A stretch of DNA of 64,000 bases from JANQIO01 sp043513815 (GTDB lineage: Bacteria > Pseudomonadota > Gammaproteobacteria > Pseudomonadales > Halieaceae). Position numbers and translations under genes: made by a program. Positions 33,468 through 42,593 of this stretch are shown here, in pieces (within the stretch, counting starts at the first letter, position 1; each line of letters opens with the position of its first letter). The stretch lies in contig CP121313.1 of assembly GCA_043513815.1 (NCBI GenBank), positions 3,782,001 through 3,846,000 of the forward strand. The letters run 5' to 3'. The notes beneath the pieces are model-generated. The model saw only the letters and a list, made by a program, of their open reading frames with translations. It did no database searches and was not told the DNA's origin.

Positions 33468-34514
33468 TCAGGCGTTTTCGGTGTTGAAGGCCGAAGACAG
33501 TAGCCGGGCGGTGATATCAACGATGGGAATCACCCGTTCATAGGCCATCCGGGTGGGGCCAATCACCCCCAACACGCCCAGGGTCTCGGCGCCGTCGGTA
33601 TAGGGTGCGGTAATCACGCTGAAACCGCCGAGGCCCTCAAAACCGGCTTCCTCACCGATGAATATCTGGATGCCTTCGGCCCGGGTAGAGCGTTCCAGCA
33701 AGTGCAGCAGGTCCTTCTTGCGCTGGAAGGCTTCAAACAGCTCCTGTAGCCGCTCCAGCTCTTCGGCGGTGGCACTGCCGATCAAGCGGGACTCGCCGGC
33801 GACCACGTAACCCTCTTCTTCGTCGTCTTCCCCTTCGAAGGCTTTGCTGGCGAGGTCCATGGTGGTCTGCATGTAACTGTCGATGGACTGCCGGTCGGCC
33901 TCCATGTCCTCCACTACCTGGCGCTTGACCTGGTCCAGCCGGGCCCCCGCAAAACGCTGGTTCACCAGGGTAGTCGCCAGACGCAGTTCGTTCTCGTTGT
34001 AGTTCCGCTCGGTGTAGATAATGCGGTTTTGCACCTCGCGCTCGTTGACCACGAGGATCACCAGCACCCGGTTGCCGTCCAGGGGCAGGAACTCGAGCTG
34101 GCGGAGCTGGCCGGAATTCTGTCGAGGTACGGTCACCAGCCCCGCCTGGGCGGTGACGCTGGAGAGCAGTTGGGAGGCGGATTGCACCAGCTCACGGGAG
34201 GGCTTGTCAGGATTCAGCTCTTCGCGCAGGTTAGGCATTGAGGCCAGGTCCAGCGGCCGCACCTGTAGCATGGTATCTACAAACAGGCGGTAGCCCGCGG
34301 AGGTGGGAATGCGTCCCGCGGAGGTGTGCGGCGACGTCAGGTAGCCGCGCTCCTCCAGGTCTGACATCACGTTGCGCACCGTAGCCGCAGACACCGGCAG
34401 GCCGGCTTCTTCCAGCAGGGTCTTGGAGCCCACCGGCTGGCCGTCGCGAATATGCCGCTCGATCAGGGTCTTGAGCAGGATGCTGGCGCGTTCGGATAAA
34501 GCCGGGCTGGTCAT
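33468..34514 (-). CDS. hrcA: heat-inducible transcription repressor HrcA
   Basis: 348 aa, usual length. Winged-helix N terminus (SERASILLKTLIERHIRDGQPVGSKTLLEEAGLPVSAATVRNVM), then GYLTSPHTSAGRIPTSAGYR and the C-terminal GAF-like ligand domain (GVLGVIGPTRMAYERVIPIVD). HrcA represses chaperone operons through CIRCE operators. No CIRCE pair is seen around hrcA, grpE or dnaK here; its target is probably groESL elsewhere (established for gammaproteobacteria that keep HrcA). It has its own terminator before grpE. Confidence 0.96.
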   Translation of the reverse strand: MTSPALSERASILLKTLIERHIRDGQPVGSKTLLEEAGLPVSAATVRNVMSDLEERGYLTSPHTSAGRIPTSAGYRLFVDTMLQVRPLDLASMPNLREELNPDKPSRELVQSASQLLSSVTAQAGLVTVPRQNSGQLRQLEFLPLDGNRVLVILVVNEREVQNRIIYTERNYNENELRLATTLVNQRFAGARLDQVKRQVVEDMEADRQSIDSYMQTTMDLASKAFEGEDDEEEGYVVAGESRLIGSATAEELERLQELFEAFQRKKDLLHLLERSTRAEGIQIFIGEEAGFEGLGGFSVITAPYTDGAETLGVLGVIGPTRMAYERVIPIVDITARLLSSAFNTENA

Positions 34515-34664
34515 GGTCGCGATTCTATCAACGGGTTTCAGGAAAAAACCATAGGGACGTATTGCCTGGTCCGATTAGCACCCAATATGCCCCGTAGCGG
34601 TCGCTGATGCCACCGCGGCCTCATCAGATGCGGCGAACCGGTTCCCGCAGTCCCGCAACTACGG

Positions 34665-34670
34665 TATAAG
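34665..34670 (+). promoter_or_regulatory. -10 element of recN, likely leaderless
   Basis: TATAAG lies 6 nt before the recN ATG at 34677 (ACAGAC between), so the transcript should begin at or beside the start codon. No Shine-Dalgarno sequence and no convincing LexA box seen. Confidence 0.45.
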
Positions 34671-34676
34671 ACAGAC

Positions 34677-36329
34677 ATGCTCGCTCACATACAAATCAAC
34701 AACTACACCATCGTCGACCAGCTCGATATGGAGCTAGCCCCCGGCATGACGGTGATTACCGGCGAAACCGGAGCCGGCAAATCCATCATGTTGGACGCCC
34801 TCGGCCTGTGCCTGGGAGACCGCGCCGACCCGGCGGCGGTGCGCGCGGGCTGCGAGAGAGCGGAAGTGACTGTCACCTTTGATATCGCCGCCATACCGGC
34901 CGCAGGACGCTGGCTCGATGACCGCGAATTGGCGGCCGGCGACGAGTGCATACTGCGCCGGGTCATTACCCGTGAGGGGCGTTCTCGCGCCTTCATCAAT
35001 GGCAACGCCTGTACCCTGCAGGACTGCAGTCAGCTAGGTGCGCTGCTCATCGACGTACACAGCCAGCACGCGCACCAGTCGCTGTTACGCAAGGATACCC
35101 AGCGACAGCTGCTGGACGACTATGCGGGGCAGGGTGCCGCAGCCCGGGAACTGGAGCAGCTGGCCTCTGACTGGCTGCGCCGGCGCCGGGAGCTGGATGA
35201 ACTGACGTCGGCCCGTGATGAACAGTCGGCACGTTCGCAGCTGCTGTCCTATCAGGTGGAAGAACTGGATACCCTGGACCTCAAAGACGGCGAACTGGAT
35301 GCCCTGGAGGCCGAGCACAAGCAACTGGCCAACGCCGAACAAATCCTGCAGGCCGCCCAGCAGGCCATGGATCTGTGCGAAGGCCAGGAAACCAGCACCC
35401 GCTCGGCGCTGAGCCTGGTGCAGCACGAGGCCATGCAGGGCGAAGCGATCGCCAGCGTGCGCGAGATGCTGGATAGCGCCGCTATCCAGTTGCAGGAGGC
35501 CCAGTCAGAACTGCGCCGCTACCTGGATCAGGTCGAGCTGGACCCGGGCCGCCTCAAGGACGTGGAGACGCGCCTGGATACGCTTCACGATATCGCCCGC
35601 AAACACCGGGTGCAGGCGCGGGACCTCTCCTCCCTGTACGCGGATCTGCGGGCAGAGCTCGACAGCCTGACCGGCAGCGGCGAGCGCATCGAGGAGCTAA
35701 CAGCCGAGCTGGAGGCCGTCGAAGCGGCCTACCAGGAGGCGGCGGCGAAACTCAGCAAGGCCCGCCACAAGGCGGCCGACAAACTCCAGAAGCTGGTGGA
35801 AAAACAGCTGGCCGAGCTGGCCATGGAACAGTGCCGTTTCAAGGTGGCGCTGAGCGCCCGGGAAGTGGAAAACCCCCACCCCCACGGCATGGAGGATGTC
35901 GAGTTCCTCATCAGCACCAACCCCGGCCAGGACCCCCGCCCGCTGGGAAAAATTGCCTCCGGCGGCGAGCTGTCGCGTATCAGCCTGGCCATTCAGGTGA
36001 TTTCCGCCAGCGCCAACACTGTACCCAGCATGATATTTGATGAAGTGGATGTGGGTATTGGCGGCGCCGTAGCTGAAGTGGTCGGCAGACTGCTGCGCGC
36101 CCTGGCAGCCGCCAGCCAGGTGATTTGTGTAACCCACCTGCCCCAGGTAGCCGCCCAGGGCCAGCAACACCTGCGCGTCAGCAAGTCCTCCGACAAGAAA
36201 GCCGCCAGGGCGGACCTGTCCAGGCTCGATGACAGCGACAAGGTGGAAGAGATCGCCCGCATGCTGGGGGGGATCGATATCACCGAGAAGACGCGGGACG
36301 CTGCCCGGGAAATGCTGGCTGCCTCTTGA
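34677..36329 (+). CDS. recN: DNA repair protein RecN
   Basis: 550 aa (E. coli 553). SMC-like ATPase: Walker A GETGAGKSIML near residue 29, a long central coiled coil (about 150-360), and the C-terminal ABC signature and Walker B region (GKIASGGELSRISLAIQVI, SMIFDEVDVGIGG), ending TRDAAREMLAAS. It helps tether broken DNA ends in double-strand break repair. Divergent from hrcA. Confidence 0.97.
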   Translation: MLAHIQINNYTIVDQLDMELAPGMTVITGETGAGKSIMLDALGLCLGDRADPAAVRAGCERAEVTVTFDIAAIPAAGRWLDDRELAAGDECILRRVITREGRSRAFINGNACTLQDCSQLGALLIDVHSQHAHQSLLRKDTQRQLLDDYAGQGAAARELEQLASDWLRRRRELDELTSARDEQSARSQLLSYQVEELDTLDLKDGELDALEAEHKQLANAEQILQAAQQAMDLCEGQETSTRSALSLVQHEAMQGEAIASVREMLDSAAIQLQEAQSELRRYLDQVELDPGRLKDVETRLDTLHDIARKHRVQARDLSSLYADLRAELDSLTGSGERIEELTAELEAVEAAYQEAAAKLSKARHKAADKLQKLVEKQLAELAMEQCRFKVALSAREVENPHPHGMEDVEFLISTNPGQDPRPLGKIASGGELSRISLAIQVISASANTVPSMIFDEVDVGIGGAVAEVVGRLLRALAAASQVICVTHLPQVAAQGQQHLRVSKSSDKKAARADLSRLDDSDKVEEIARMLGGIDITEKTRDAAREMLAAS

Positions 36330-36402
36330 TACAACCGCTCGGGGCGTGTGCCCCAAGTTGCTTCGAGGGGCTAGCCGTCACTCCATCGATTCCCCTCACT
36401 CT

Positions 36403-36539
36403 CGTCATTCCCGCGGAAGCGGGAATGACGGTTGTTACACCAGAATCACGGCAATTGCGCGGGAATGACGGCACTTGCTCCAGAATCACGGCACTTGCGC
36501 CAGAATGACGGCGCTCGTACCGGAACTACAGGCAAAGCG
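36403..36539. repeat. REP palindrome followed by 20-bp degenerate tandem repeats
   Basis: Perfect inverted repeat CGTCATTCCCGC-GGAA-GCGGGAATGACG (36403-36430). Then four to five 20-bp units starting at 36440, 36460, 36480, 36500 and 36520, each a variant of CCAGAATCACGGCACTTGCG. The unit resembles the right arm of the palindrome (GAATGACGGCACTTGC), as if that arm had been amplified. Sited between convergent recN and fur. Confidence 0.8.
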
Positions 36540-36564
36540 CCTGTTGGCACTACCTAACCGACTG

Positions 36565-36975
36565 TTATTTCTTTTTGACGTAGAGGACCAGGGAGTGGTC
36601 GACCAGCTCGTAGCCGTGTTCTTCGGCGAGCTGGTGCTGGCGCTTCTCGATGACCGGGTCGAGGAATTCGATCACGTCACCGGACTCCATGCACACCATG
36701 TGATCGTGATGCTCACCCTTGGCCAGCTCGAACACCGAGTGGCCGGTTTCGAAGTTGTGGCGAGTGACCAGGCCCGCTGTTTCAAACTGGGTAAGCACCC
36801 GGTAGACGGTAGCCAGACCCACGTCCTCACCCGCATCCAACAGGGCGCGGTAGACGTCCTCGGCGCTCATATGCTGGTCTTCGGGATCAGCGCCCTCGAG
36901 GATCTGCAGAATCTTGACCCTGGGTAGCGTGACCTTGAGGCCCGCTTTGCGCAGCTCCTGGTTCTCGGAGGACAT
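36565..36975 (-). CDS. fur: ferric uptake regulator
   Basis: 136 aa. Winged helix with AEDVYRALLDAGEDVGLATVYRVLTQFETAGLV, then the metal site HHDHMVCMESGDVIEF. As in Pseudomonas-type Fur, the second Cys of the usual CxxC is absent (Glu-Ser). Fe2+-bound Fur represses iron uptake genes. Divergent from bamE, the usual gammaproteobacterial arrangement. Confidence 0.96.
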   Translation of the reverse strand: MSSENQELRKAGLKVTLPRVKILQILEGADPEDQHMSAEDVYRALLDAGEDVGLATVYRVLTQFETAGLVTRHNFETGHSVFELAKGEHHDHMVCMESGDVIEFLDPVIEKRQHQLAEEHGYELVDHSLVLYVKKK

Positions 36976-37049
36976 GGGTGTATCTCTGTATTCAGTAAAA
37001 AGGCTGATGTATCATGCCACCCCTTTTCTGGAAGTGAAAGCCGGAGCCA

Positions 37050-37466
37050 ATGCCCACGCCCCGCCACCCCCAAAGCCGTCTCCCCGCTCGCGCACTGGCG
37101 CCGCTGATGCTATGCACGCTGTTAGCACTGACAGGCTGCGGATCATGGGGTTTCCCCGGCGTCTACCGAATCAACGTTGAACAGGGAAACATTGTCACCC
37201 AGGAAATGATCGATCAGCTCAAACCCGGCATGACTCGCCGCCAGGTGCGCTACATCCTGGGTACGCCGCTGATTGAGGACCCTTTCCATTCAGCACGCTG
37301 GGAATACATTTACATGCTGCGCAACGGCAACAACACGCTGCGCGAACAGCGCCTGACGGTCTATTTCGAGGATGACACGCTGACCCACTTCAGCAGCAGC
37401 CTGCCTCCCACCGAGGCCGACGAATCCGACGGTGAAGCGCAAACAGCCGAGGCAGCGGCAGACTAA
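37050..37466 (+). CDS. bamE: outer-membrane assembly lipoprotein BamE (SmpA/OmlA)
   Basis: 138 aa. Lipoprotein signal with lipobox LTGC (Cys30), then the BamE signature YRINVEQGNIVTQEMIDQLKPGMTRRQVRYILGTPLIEDPFH and RWEYIYMLRNG. Subunit of the BAM complex, which inserts outer-membrane proteins. A short acidic tail (TEADESDGEAQTAEAAAD) is not essential to the fold. A TATCAT -10-like element is near 37009. Confidence 0.95.
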   Translation: MPTPRHPQSRLPARALAPLMLCTLLALTGCGSWGFPGVYRINVEQGNIVTQEMIDQLKPGMTRRQVRYILGTPLIEDPFHSARWEYIYMLRNGNNTLREQRLTVYFEDDTLTHFSSSLPPTEADESDGEAQTAEAAAD

Positions 37467-37509
37467 GGTCAGCCGGGAGCTGGTCTTTCTTACCGGTGCG
37501 GGAGGGTCC

Positions 37510-37821
37510 TCAGGACTGCTCAGCGCGCCGCGCCCTGGCCTCAGCGGCCCGGCGTTTGCGAACTTCCTTGGGATCAGCGATCAGCGCGCGATAGATTTCC
37601 ACCCGATCACCCGCCTGCAACTCCTGCGTGTCCTTGATGGCCTTGCCGAAAATGCCCAGGCTGGCGTTGGCCAGGTCGAGGCCGGGGAAATGACGCTCCA
37701 GGCCTGAAGACAGGGCCGCCTGCCTGGCGGTCGTGCCAGGCGCGACTTCCAGCATGACGATCTCCTGCTTCTCGGGCAGGGCGTAGGCCACTTCGACCGG
37801 GATCTTGTCGGCTTCCGTCAC
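37510..37821 (-). CDS. rnfH: RnfH family ubiquitin-like protein
   Basis: 103 aa. Matches RnfH/UPF0125: VEVAYALPEKQEIVMLEV, SLGIFGKAIKDTQELQAGDRVEIYRALIADPKEVRKRRA. Beta-grasp fold of unknown exact role, always found beside ratA. GTG start inside the ratA stop (GTGA), so translationally coupled to it. Confidence 0.93.
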   Translation of the reverse strand: MTEADKIPVEVAYALPEKQEIVMLEVAPGTTARQAALSSGLERHFPGLDLANASLGIFGKAIKDTQELQAGDRVEIYRALIADPKEVRKRRAAEARARRAEQS

Positions 37822-38258
37822 GAGGCTGTTCCGAACAGTTGGCGGGCACGCTGGTCCACCGCATCCACCAGTGTGGGGGCGACATTTTCAAACAACTTGC
37901 CCGCCGCTGCACCCAGCAGGCCACCACGCAGCTTGAACTGCAGATGGAGGCTGACCTTACAGGCCGCCTCGCCCAGGGCCTGGAATTGCCAGCTACCTGC
38001 AAAGTGCTCGAAGGGACCTTCCAGCAGTTCCAGCTCGATGGCGTGTGGCGCCCGCGCCCTATTGCGGGTCGAGAAGCTCGAACGCACACCGCCCCGCGAC
38101 AGGTCCAGGCGCGCTTCCACCACATCGCCCTCGCAGCGCAACACCTCGGCGCCGACACAGCCGTGCATGTACTGGGGGTAGGCCTCGATGTCATTGACCA
38201 GCGTGAACACACGTTCCACCGGGAAGGGCATCAGGGCACTGCGCTCGATTCGGGTCAT
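37818..38258 (-). CDS. ratA: RatA family protein (START-like, polyketide cyclase/ubiquinone-binding)
   Basis: 146 aa. START/Coq10 fold with ERSALMPFPVERVFTLVNDIEAYPQYMHGC and the C-terminal amphipathic helix LFENVAPTLVDAVDQRARQLF. Called a ribosome anti-association toxin in E. coli, but also Coq10-like. The rnfH-ratA pair next to smpB, on the opposite strand, is the conserved gammaproteobacterial order; here an NSS transporter gene is inserted between ratA and smpB. Confidence 0.93.
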   Translation of the reverse strand: MTRIERSALMPFPVERVFTLVNDIEAYPQYMHGCVGAEVLRCEGDVVEARLDLSRGGVRSSFSTRNRARAPHAIELELLEGPFEHFAGSWQFQALGEAACKVSLHLQFKLRGGLLGAAAGKLFENVAPTLVDAVDQRARQLFGTAS

Positions 38259-38264
38259 CGCTCC

Positions 38265-39632
38265 TCACAGGTATTCGACGAGCGCCGTCAACATGATGAC
38301 GACAATCACCGGAGGCGCAATATAGCGCAAACAGGCGCGCCAGAGAAAAACGAAGTGCTTACTCTCGCGGTAGAGCTCAACTCGCAGAATATCGCGTCGC
38401 ACCCGATACCCTACCAGCAGTGCCGTCAACAGGGCCGCCAGCGGCAACAGTACGCAGGTGGTGAGAAACTCGAGCAGCCGGAACAGTGTCAGGTCACCGA
38501 TGACAAAAACGTCCTGCCAGATATTGAAAGACAGCGACGCGCCCAGCGCGAGAATCCACACCGCACCACCTAGCAGCATTGCCGCCGCCGGTCGCGCAAT
38601 GCGCATGCGCTCGGTCATCCAGGACATGGCTGGCTCTGCCAGGGCGACCCCGGAGCCCAGTGCTACCACCGATGTCATCAGGAAAAACAACGCGCCGAGC
38701 CACGCACCCTCTGGCATATTGCCGAAGGCATAGGGCAGTCCGACAAACACCAGCCCCGGGCCCATGGTCGGCTCCAGGTTGGTCGCAAACACCAGCGGGA
38801 AGATGGCAATACCCGCGGCGATCGCAATCAAAAAGTCGAACAGCGCGACGGCAACCACCACCCGCCCGAGGGGAATCTTGTCCGGCGCGTAGGCACCGAA
38901 GGCCATGCCGACGCCGAGTCCGATACCCAGCGTATAGAACGCCTGGCCCATGGCGATAAGAATCGAGGTGGCACTGAAATCGTACAGATTCACGGAAAAA
39001 AGAAAGTCGCCGGCGCGCTCCATATCGCCGTAAATGAGGGAGAACTCGATCAGCGCGCCCAGCGATACCAGCAACACCGGGCCTACCAGCCAGAACAATG
39101 GCGCCAGCCCGCGGAATATTCCCAGGCCCGACAGGCCGAAGACCAGGATGATGAAGATCGTCTGCCACTGCACCAGGGTGCGGGGCCCGGACAGCAATTC
39201 GCTGAACTCCCGACCCGCGTCGGCCGCACTGGCATCAGCGAACAGCCCCGCCTGCAGTTTCTCGATATAAGCCAGGCTCCAGCCGGCCACCACGCTCAGG
39301 TAGGCCAGCACCAGCACACTGGCGAAACCCGCCAGCCAGGCAATCACAACCCAGCCGCGACTGATCTCCGAGCGGCGTGTGGTGTACACCAGTGCCGACA
39401 CCGGGTTGGCCCTGCCATGGCTGCCCAGCAGCAACTCGGCCACCAGCACCGGGGCCGCCACCAGGAACAGGCACACCAGGTAGGCGAGCAGGAACGGCGC
39501 TCCGCCCTGCTCACCGAGCAGGTAGGAGAAGCGCCAGAGGTTGCCAAGCCCGATGGCTGATGCGGTGAGGGCAAACACGAAAGTCGTGCGACTGCCCCAG
39601 ACACCCGTGGTGGAGCGCACAGCGATGCTCAT
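38265..39632 (-). CDS. sodium-dependent neurotransmitter:sodium symporter (NSS) family transporter
   Basis: 455 aa, about 11-12 membrane helices. NSS signature near the start: WGSRTTFVFALTASAIGLGNLWRFSYLLGEQGGAPFLLAYL, with the unwound TM1 Gly-Leu-Gly-Asn. Na+-coupled import of an amino acid or amine. The start at ATG 39632 (MSIAV) follows CAGGAGA at 8 nt; two ATGs further upstream lack ribosome sites. Divergent from smpB with a 72-nt gap. It interrupts the usual ratA-smpB neighbourhood. Confidence 0.92.
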   Translation of the reverse strand: MSIAVRSTTGVWGSRTTFVFALTASAIGLGNLWRFSYLLGEQGGAPFLLAYLVCLFLVAAPVLVAELLLGSHGRANPVSALVYTTRRSEISRGWVVIAWLAGFASVLVLAYLSVVAGWSLAYIEKLQAGLFADASAADAGREFSELLSGPRTLVQWQTIFIILVFGLSGLGIFRGLAPLFWLVGPVLLVSLGALIEFSLIYGDMERAGDFLFSVNLYDFSATSILIAMGQAFYTLGIGLGVGMAFGAYAPDKIPLGRVVVAVALFDFLIAIAAGIAIFPLVFATNLEPTMGPGLVFVGLPYAFGNMPEGAWLGALFFLMTSVVALGSGVALAEPAMSWMTERMRIARPAAAMLLGGAVWILALGASLSFNIWQDVFVIGDLTLFRLLEFLTTCVLLPLAALLTALLVGYRVRRDILRVELYRESKHFVFLWRACLRYIAPPVIVVIMLTALVEYL

Positions 39633-39691
39633 GTGCTGATTCTCCTGCATATGTCGCTGGCGGGGCAATGTGACAATGCCCTAAAAATCTG

Positions 39692-39697
39692 CATACT
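39692..39697 (+). promoter_or_regulatory. -10 element of smpB, likely leaderless
   Basis: CATACT followed by GCGCGCC and the ATG at 39705: 7 nt from hexamer to start. Nearly identical in layout to the site at 3186-3200. Confidence 0.5.
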
Positions 39698-39704
39698 GCG
39701 CGCC

Positions 39705-40187
39705 ATGAGTAAAAAGAAGCCCAAGGTGGCTGACAACACGATCGCACTGAACAAGCGCGCCCGCTTTGACTACCACATCGACGAAACCTTCGAAGCCGGC
39801 CTGGCCCTGACGGGCTGGGAAGTGAAAAGCCTGCGCGCCGGCAAGGTCCAGATAACCGAAACCTACGTGCTGGTCAGGAACGGCGAGGCCTTCCTGGTAG
39901 GCGCGTCCATCACGCCGCTGGACACGGTATCCACGCATTTTGTGGCAGACCCCACGCGCACCCGTAAGCTGCTGCTGCACAAGAAGGAGCTGGCGAAGAT
40001 TATCGCGGCTACCCAGCAAAAAGGCATGACCTGTGTCTGCACCGCGCTGTACTGGAAGGGCCATCTGGTCAAGGCCAAGATCGGCCTGGCGCGAGGCAAG
40101 CAGAGCCACGACAAGCGCCACGACCAGCGCGAGCGCGACTGGAGCCGCCAGAAACAGCGCGTCCTGCGCGACAACGTGAAGCAGTAA
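39705..40187 (+). CDS. smpB: SsrA-binding protein SmpB
   Basis: 160 aa, standard length. RARFDYHIDETFEAGLALTGWEVKSLRAGKVQITETYV and the basic C-terminal tail (ARGKQSHDKRHDQRERDWSRQKQRVL) that inserts in the ribosomal A site. Works with tmRNA, whose gene lies 7.5 kb downstream on the same strand, in trans-translation rescue of stalled ribosomes. Confidence 0.98.
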   Translation: MSKKKPKVADNTIALNKRARFDYHIDETFEAGLALTGWEVKSLRAGKVQITETYVLVRNGEAFLVGASITPLDTVSTHFVADPTRTRKLLLHKKELAKIIAATQQKGMTCVCTALYWKGHLVKAKIGLARGKQSHDKRHDQRERDWSRQKQRVLRDNVKQ

Positions 40188-40297
40188 TCACGCGCCCGCC
40201 CCGACCACGCTAGCCACCTTATCTCACCGATTCGGCGCTCGGTGTCAAAAGAAGCCTGTTATAGCGTTCAACATGCCTGGAGGGCGAGATAGGGCCG

Positions 40298-41050
40298 CTA
40301 GAGCAAGGCGCGCAAGGTAATCGATACCCCGATCAACAGGCAGGTCAGCACCGCGGTACGGCGGTAGTGGGCGCCGCCATGCACCTCAAACAGACGGTAG
40401 CCCAGCCGATCGCCGGCATACATGGCCGGATAAACCATCAGCGCCAGCCACAGGGACTGCCAGGACAGGAAGCCCAGCCAGCTGAAGCCGACCAGGGCCA
40501 GCAGTGAAGAAAAGGAAAAAAAGCCGATCATGAAGGCGCGGCTACGCAGTGGTTCCTTGACTGTGGCCATCGCGTAGACGATCACCGGCGGGCCCGGCAC
40601 GGCAAATGCTCCGTTGAGCACACCGCTGGCAAAGCCGGTGACAGCGCGCAGTCCAGCGTGCACCGCCACCGGGTGCGGCCGATACCTCGCCAATACCAGG
40701 CTGGCCGCAATGGTCACCAGCCCAAGCACCAGCCGAAACTGGTCGGCATCCAGCTGCCGCAGGAGGCTGACACCCAGCAGGGTTCCTGGAACGGCGGCAA
40801 CAAATACAGGCCACTGGCTACGCTCCAGTGCATGCAGATACTGGGGTGCCGTCTGTACACCCAGTACCAGCGCCAGAGACGCACAGAGCACAACAGCCTG
40901 CGACGGGGGCAGCACCAGGGCATACACCGGCACCGCAGCCAATGCAAAACCGAAGCCGGTAAACGCCCGCAATAGCGCCGCGCCTACCGTGGCGCACCAC
41001 AGCAACAGCAAGTGAGCCGCCGACACCCCCAACAGCGATTCGACGCTCAT
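40298..41050 (-). CDS. TSUP family permease (TauE/SafE-like)
   Basis: 250 aa with about eight hydrophobic segments. The TSUP pattern is seen in GAALLRAFTGFGFALAAVPVYALVLPP near the N terminus and its second-half repeat TGFASGVLNGAFAVPGPPVIVYAM. Family members export sulfite, sulfoacetate or other small anions. The start at ATG 41050 (MSVES) is chosen because upstream in-frame sequence is a low-complexity repeat. No sulfur genes adjoin. Confidence 0.86.
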   Translation of the reverse strand: MSVESLLGVSAAHLLLLWCATVGAALLRAFTGFGFALAAVPVYALVLPPSQAVVLCASLALVLGVQTAPQYLHALERSQWPVFVAAVPGTLLGVSLLRQLDADQFRLVLGLVTIAASLVLARYRPHPVAVHAGLRAVTGFASGVLNGAFAVPGPPVIVYAMATVKEPLRSRAFMIGFFSFSSLLALVGFSWLGFLSWQSLWLALMVYPAMYAGDRLGYRLFEVHGGAHYRRTAVLTCLLIGVSITLRALL

Positions 41051-41085
41051 AGTAAACAACCCCCAACACCCATCAATCGCCCCCA

Positions 41086-41170
41086 GCAAACAGGGGCAGA
41101 GCACGTTTCTGACCGCAAGTGATGCCAGACAAACGGGGACCGACCGCGTTTTTGATCGTAAGTGGTGCCA
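41086..41170. repeat. two degenerate 43-bp tandem units
   Basis: 41086-41127 and 41128-41170 align with about three-quarters identity, each containing an AAGTGrTGCCA end. They fill the gap between the divergent TSUP and photolyase genes and are translated only in a spurious N-terminal extension. Confidence 0.6.
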
Positions 41171-41291
41171 GCAAGACATCCGAAGCGATCAAAACCGTGG
41201 TGTGTCCCCATTTTGTGGTTTTGTTTGGGTTGTTTGCTGGCGCGACAGTCAAGCGCACAATCCGCCCTCTGCCTGCCTTCGTATTGACCAC

Positions 41292-42593
41292 ATGCGCGCA
41301 CTATACCTGTTCCGGAACGATCTTCGACTGGCTGACAATCCCGGCCTGCTGGCCTGTGCAGACGGCGAGGCCTTGTTATGCGTGTACTGCTGGCCCTCAA
41401 TGCCCGCCTGGTGCAACCTCACCGGCATGGGTGGGCAGCGGGACCGCTTTCTGCGCGAGAGCCTGCTTGCCCTCCAGGAAGAGCTCGCCGCACTGGGCCA
41501 GGACCTGCTGATACTGCAGACCGACCCCCGCAGCGCCCTCCCCCAGCTGGTCGAGGCCTTCAATATCGACACGGTGGCCGTAGGCGGCGCCGTCGGTTAC
41601 TACGAACAACAGCATCTGGCAGCTCTGGAGCAAAATCTGTCGGTACCCGTGCAAGCCCACCACAACTCCACCCTCTATGCACTGGAACAGCTTCCCGGCG
41701 GGCTGGAGAAAGTGGCGAAACAGTTCACGCCGTTCCGCCGCGCGGTAGAGGACCTGCCCATCCCAACTCCGGTAGAGCCGCCAAGCGCCCTGCCCCCACC
41801 GCCTGATGGCGCTCAGTTCCGCGCCCCGACGCCCGGCGAAGCCAAAGCTCACCCGGCCTTTCCTGTGCGCGGTGGCAGCGCAGAAGCGCAGCGCCGACTG
41901 CGCACCTGGATGTTCGAGCGGCAGCTGGTCAACGAGTACAAGTTCACCCGCAACTACCTCGATGGCCTGGACGGCTCCAGTGTGCTATCGCCCTGGCTTG
42001 CCAGCGGCGCACTGTCAGCGCGACAGGCGGCGTTTGCCCTGTTCAAGTTCGAAGATGCCCAGGGCCGCAATGAATCGACCGAGCACCTGTTCATGGAACT
42101 GCTGTGGCGCGAATTCTTCCAGTGGCGCGCCCGGGCCGACGGCGCCCTGCTGTTTCATCCCGGCGGGCTTCGCAAGAAGAAACACCTGAAGACCTTTGAA
42201 GCGCGAGATTTTGCGCGCTGGTGCCAGGGCGACACGGACAGCGCGCTGGTGAACGCCTTGATGCACCAGCTCACCGCTACCGGCTGGATGAGCAACCGCG
42301 GCCGCCAGATCGCCGCCAGCTACCTGATCAATGAACTCAACCACGACTGGCGCTACGGCGCCGCATTCTTCGAGAAACACCTGGTCGACTTCGACGTGGG
42401 CAGCAACTATGGAAACTGGCAGTACATCGCCGGCGTCGGCACCGATCCCCGCGGAGGCCGGCACTTCAACATTGAAAAACAGGCCAGCCAGTACGATCCT
42501 GACGGCACCTTCACCGCCAAGTGGGACGGCCAGCGCGCAGCTCAGCCGCGCTATATCAACGACGCCGCTGACTGGCCTATAGAGGGGGCCTGA
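41292..42593 (+). CDS. DASH-type cryptochrome/photolyase
   Basis: 433 aa. N-terminal alpha/beta domain beginning MRALYLFRNDLRLADNPGL, then the FAD domain with NEYKFTRNYLDGLDGSSVLSPWLASGALSARQ, MELLWREFFQW, LMHQLTATGWMSNRGRQIAASYLINEL and the DASH hallmark GSNYGNWQYIAGVGTDPRGGRHFN. DASH proteins bind FAD and a folate-type antenna and repair cyclobutane dimers or act as light sensors. ATG 41292 matches the usual N terminus. The DUF2256 gene begins directly after its stop. Confidence 0.94.
   Translation: MRALYLFRNDLRLADNPGLLACADGEALLCVYCWPSMPAWCNLTGMGGQRDRFLRESLLALQEELAALGQDLLILQTDPRSALPQLVEAFNIDTVAVGGAVGYYEQQHLAALEQNLSVPVQAHHNSTLYALEQLPGGLEKVAKQFTPFRRAVEDLPIPTPVEPPSALPPPPDGAQFRAPTPGEAKAHPAFPVRGGSAEAQRRLRTWMFERQLVNEYKFTRNYLDGLDGSSVLSPWLASGALSARQAAFALFKFEDAQGRNESTEHLFMELLWREFFQWRARADGALLFHPGGLRKKKHLKTFEARDFARWCQGDTDSALVNALMHQLTATGWMSNRGRQIAASYLINELNHDWRYGAAFFEKHLVDFDVGSNYGNWQYIAGVGTDPRGGRHFNIEKQASQYDPDGTFTAKWDGQRAAQPRYINDAADWPIEGA

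Noticed and set aside
34575..34600. TTAGCACC as half of a CIRCE operator near hrcA
   Set aside because: No matching GAGTGCTAA half at the required spacing.
36403..36539. CRISPR-like short repeats
   Set aside because: The 20-bp units are contiguous, with no spacers and no cas genes; they are a degenerate tandem repeat derived from a REP arm.
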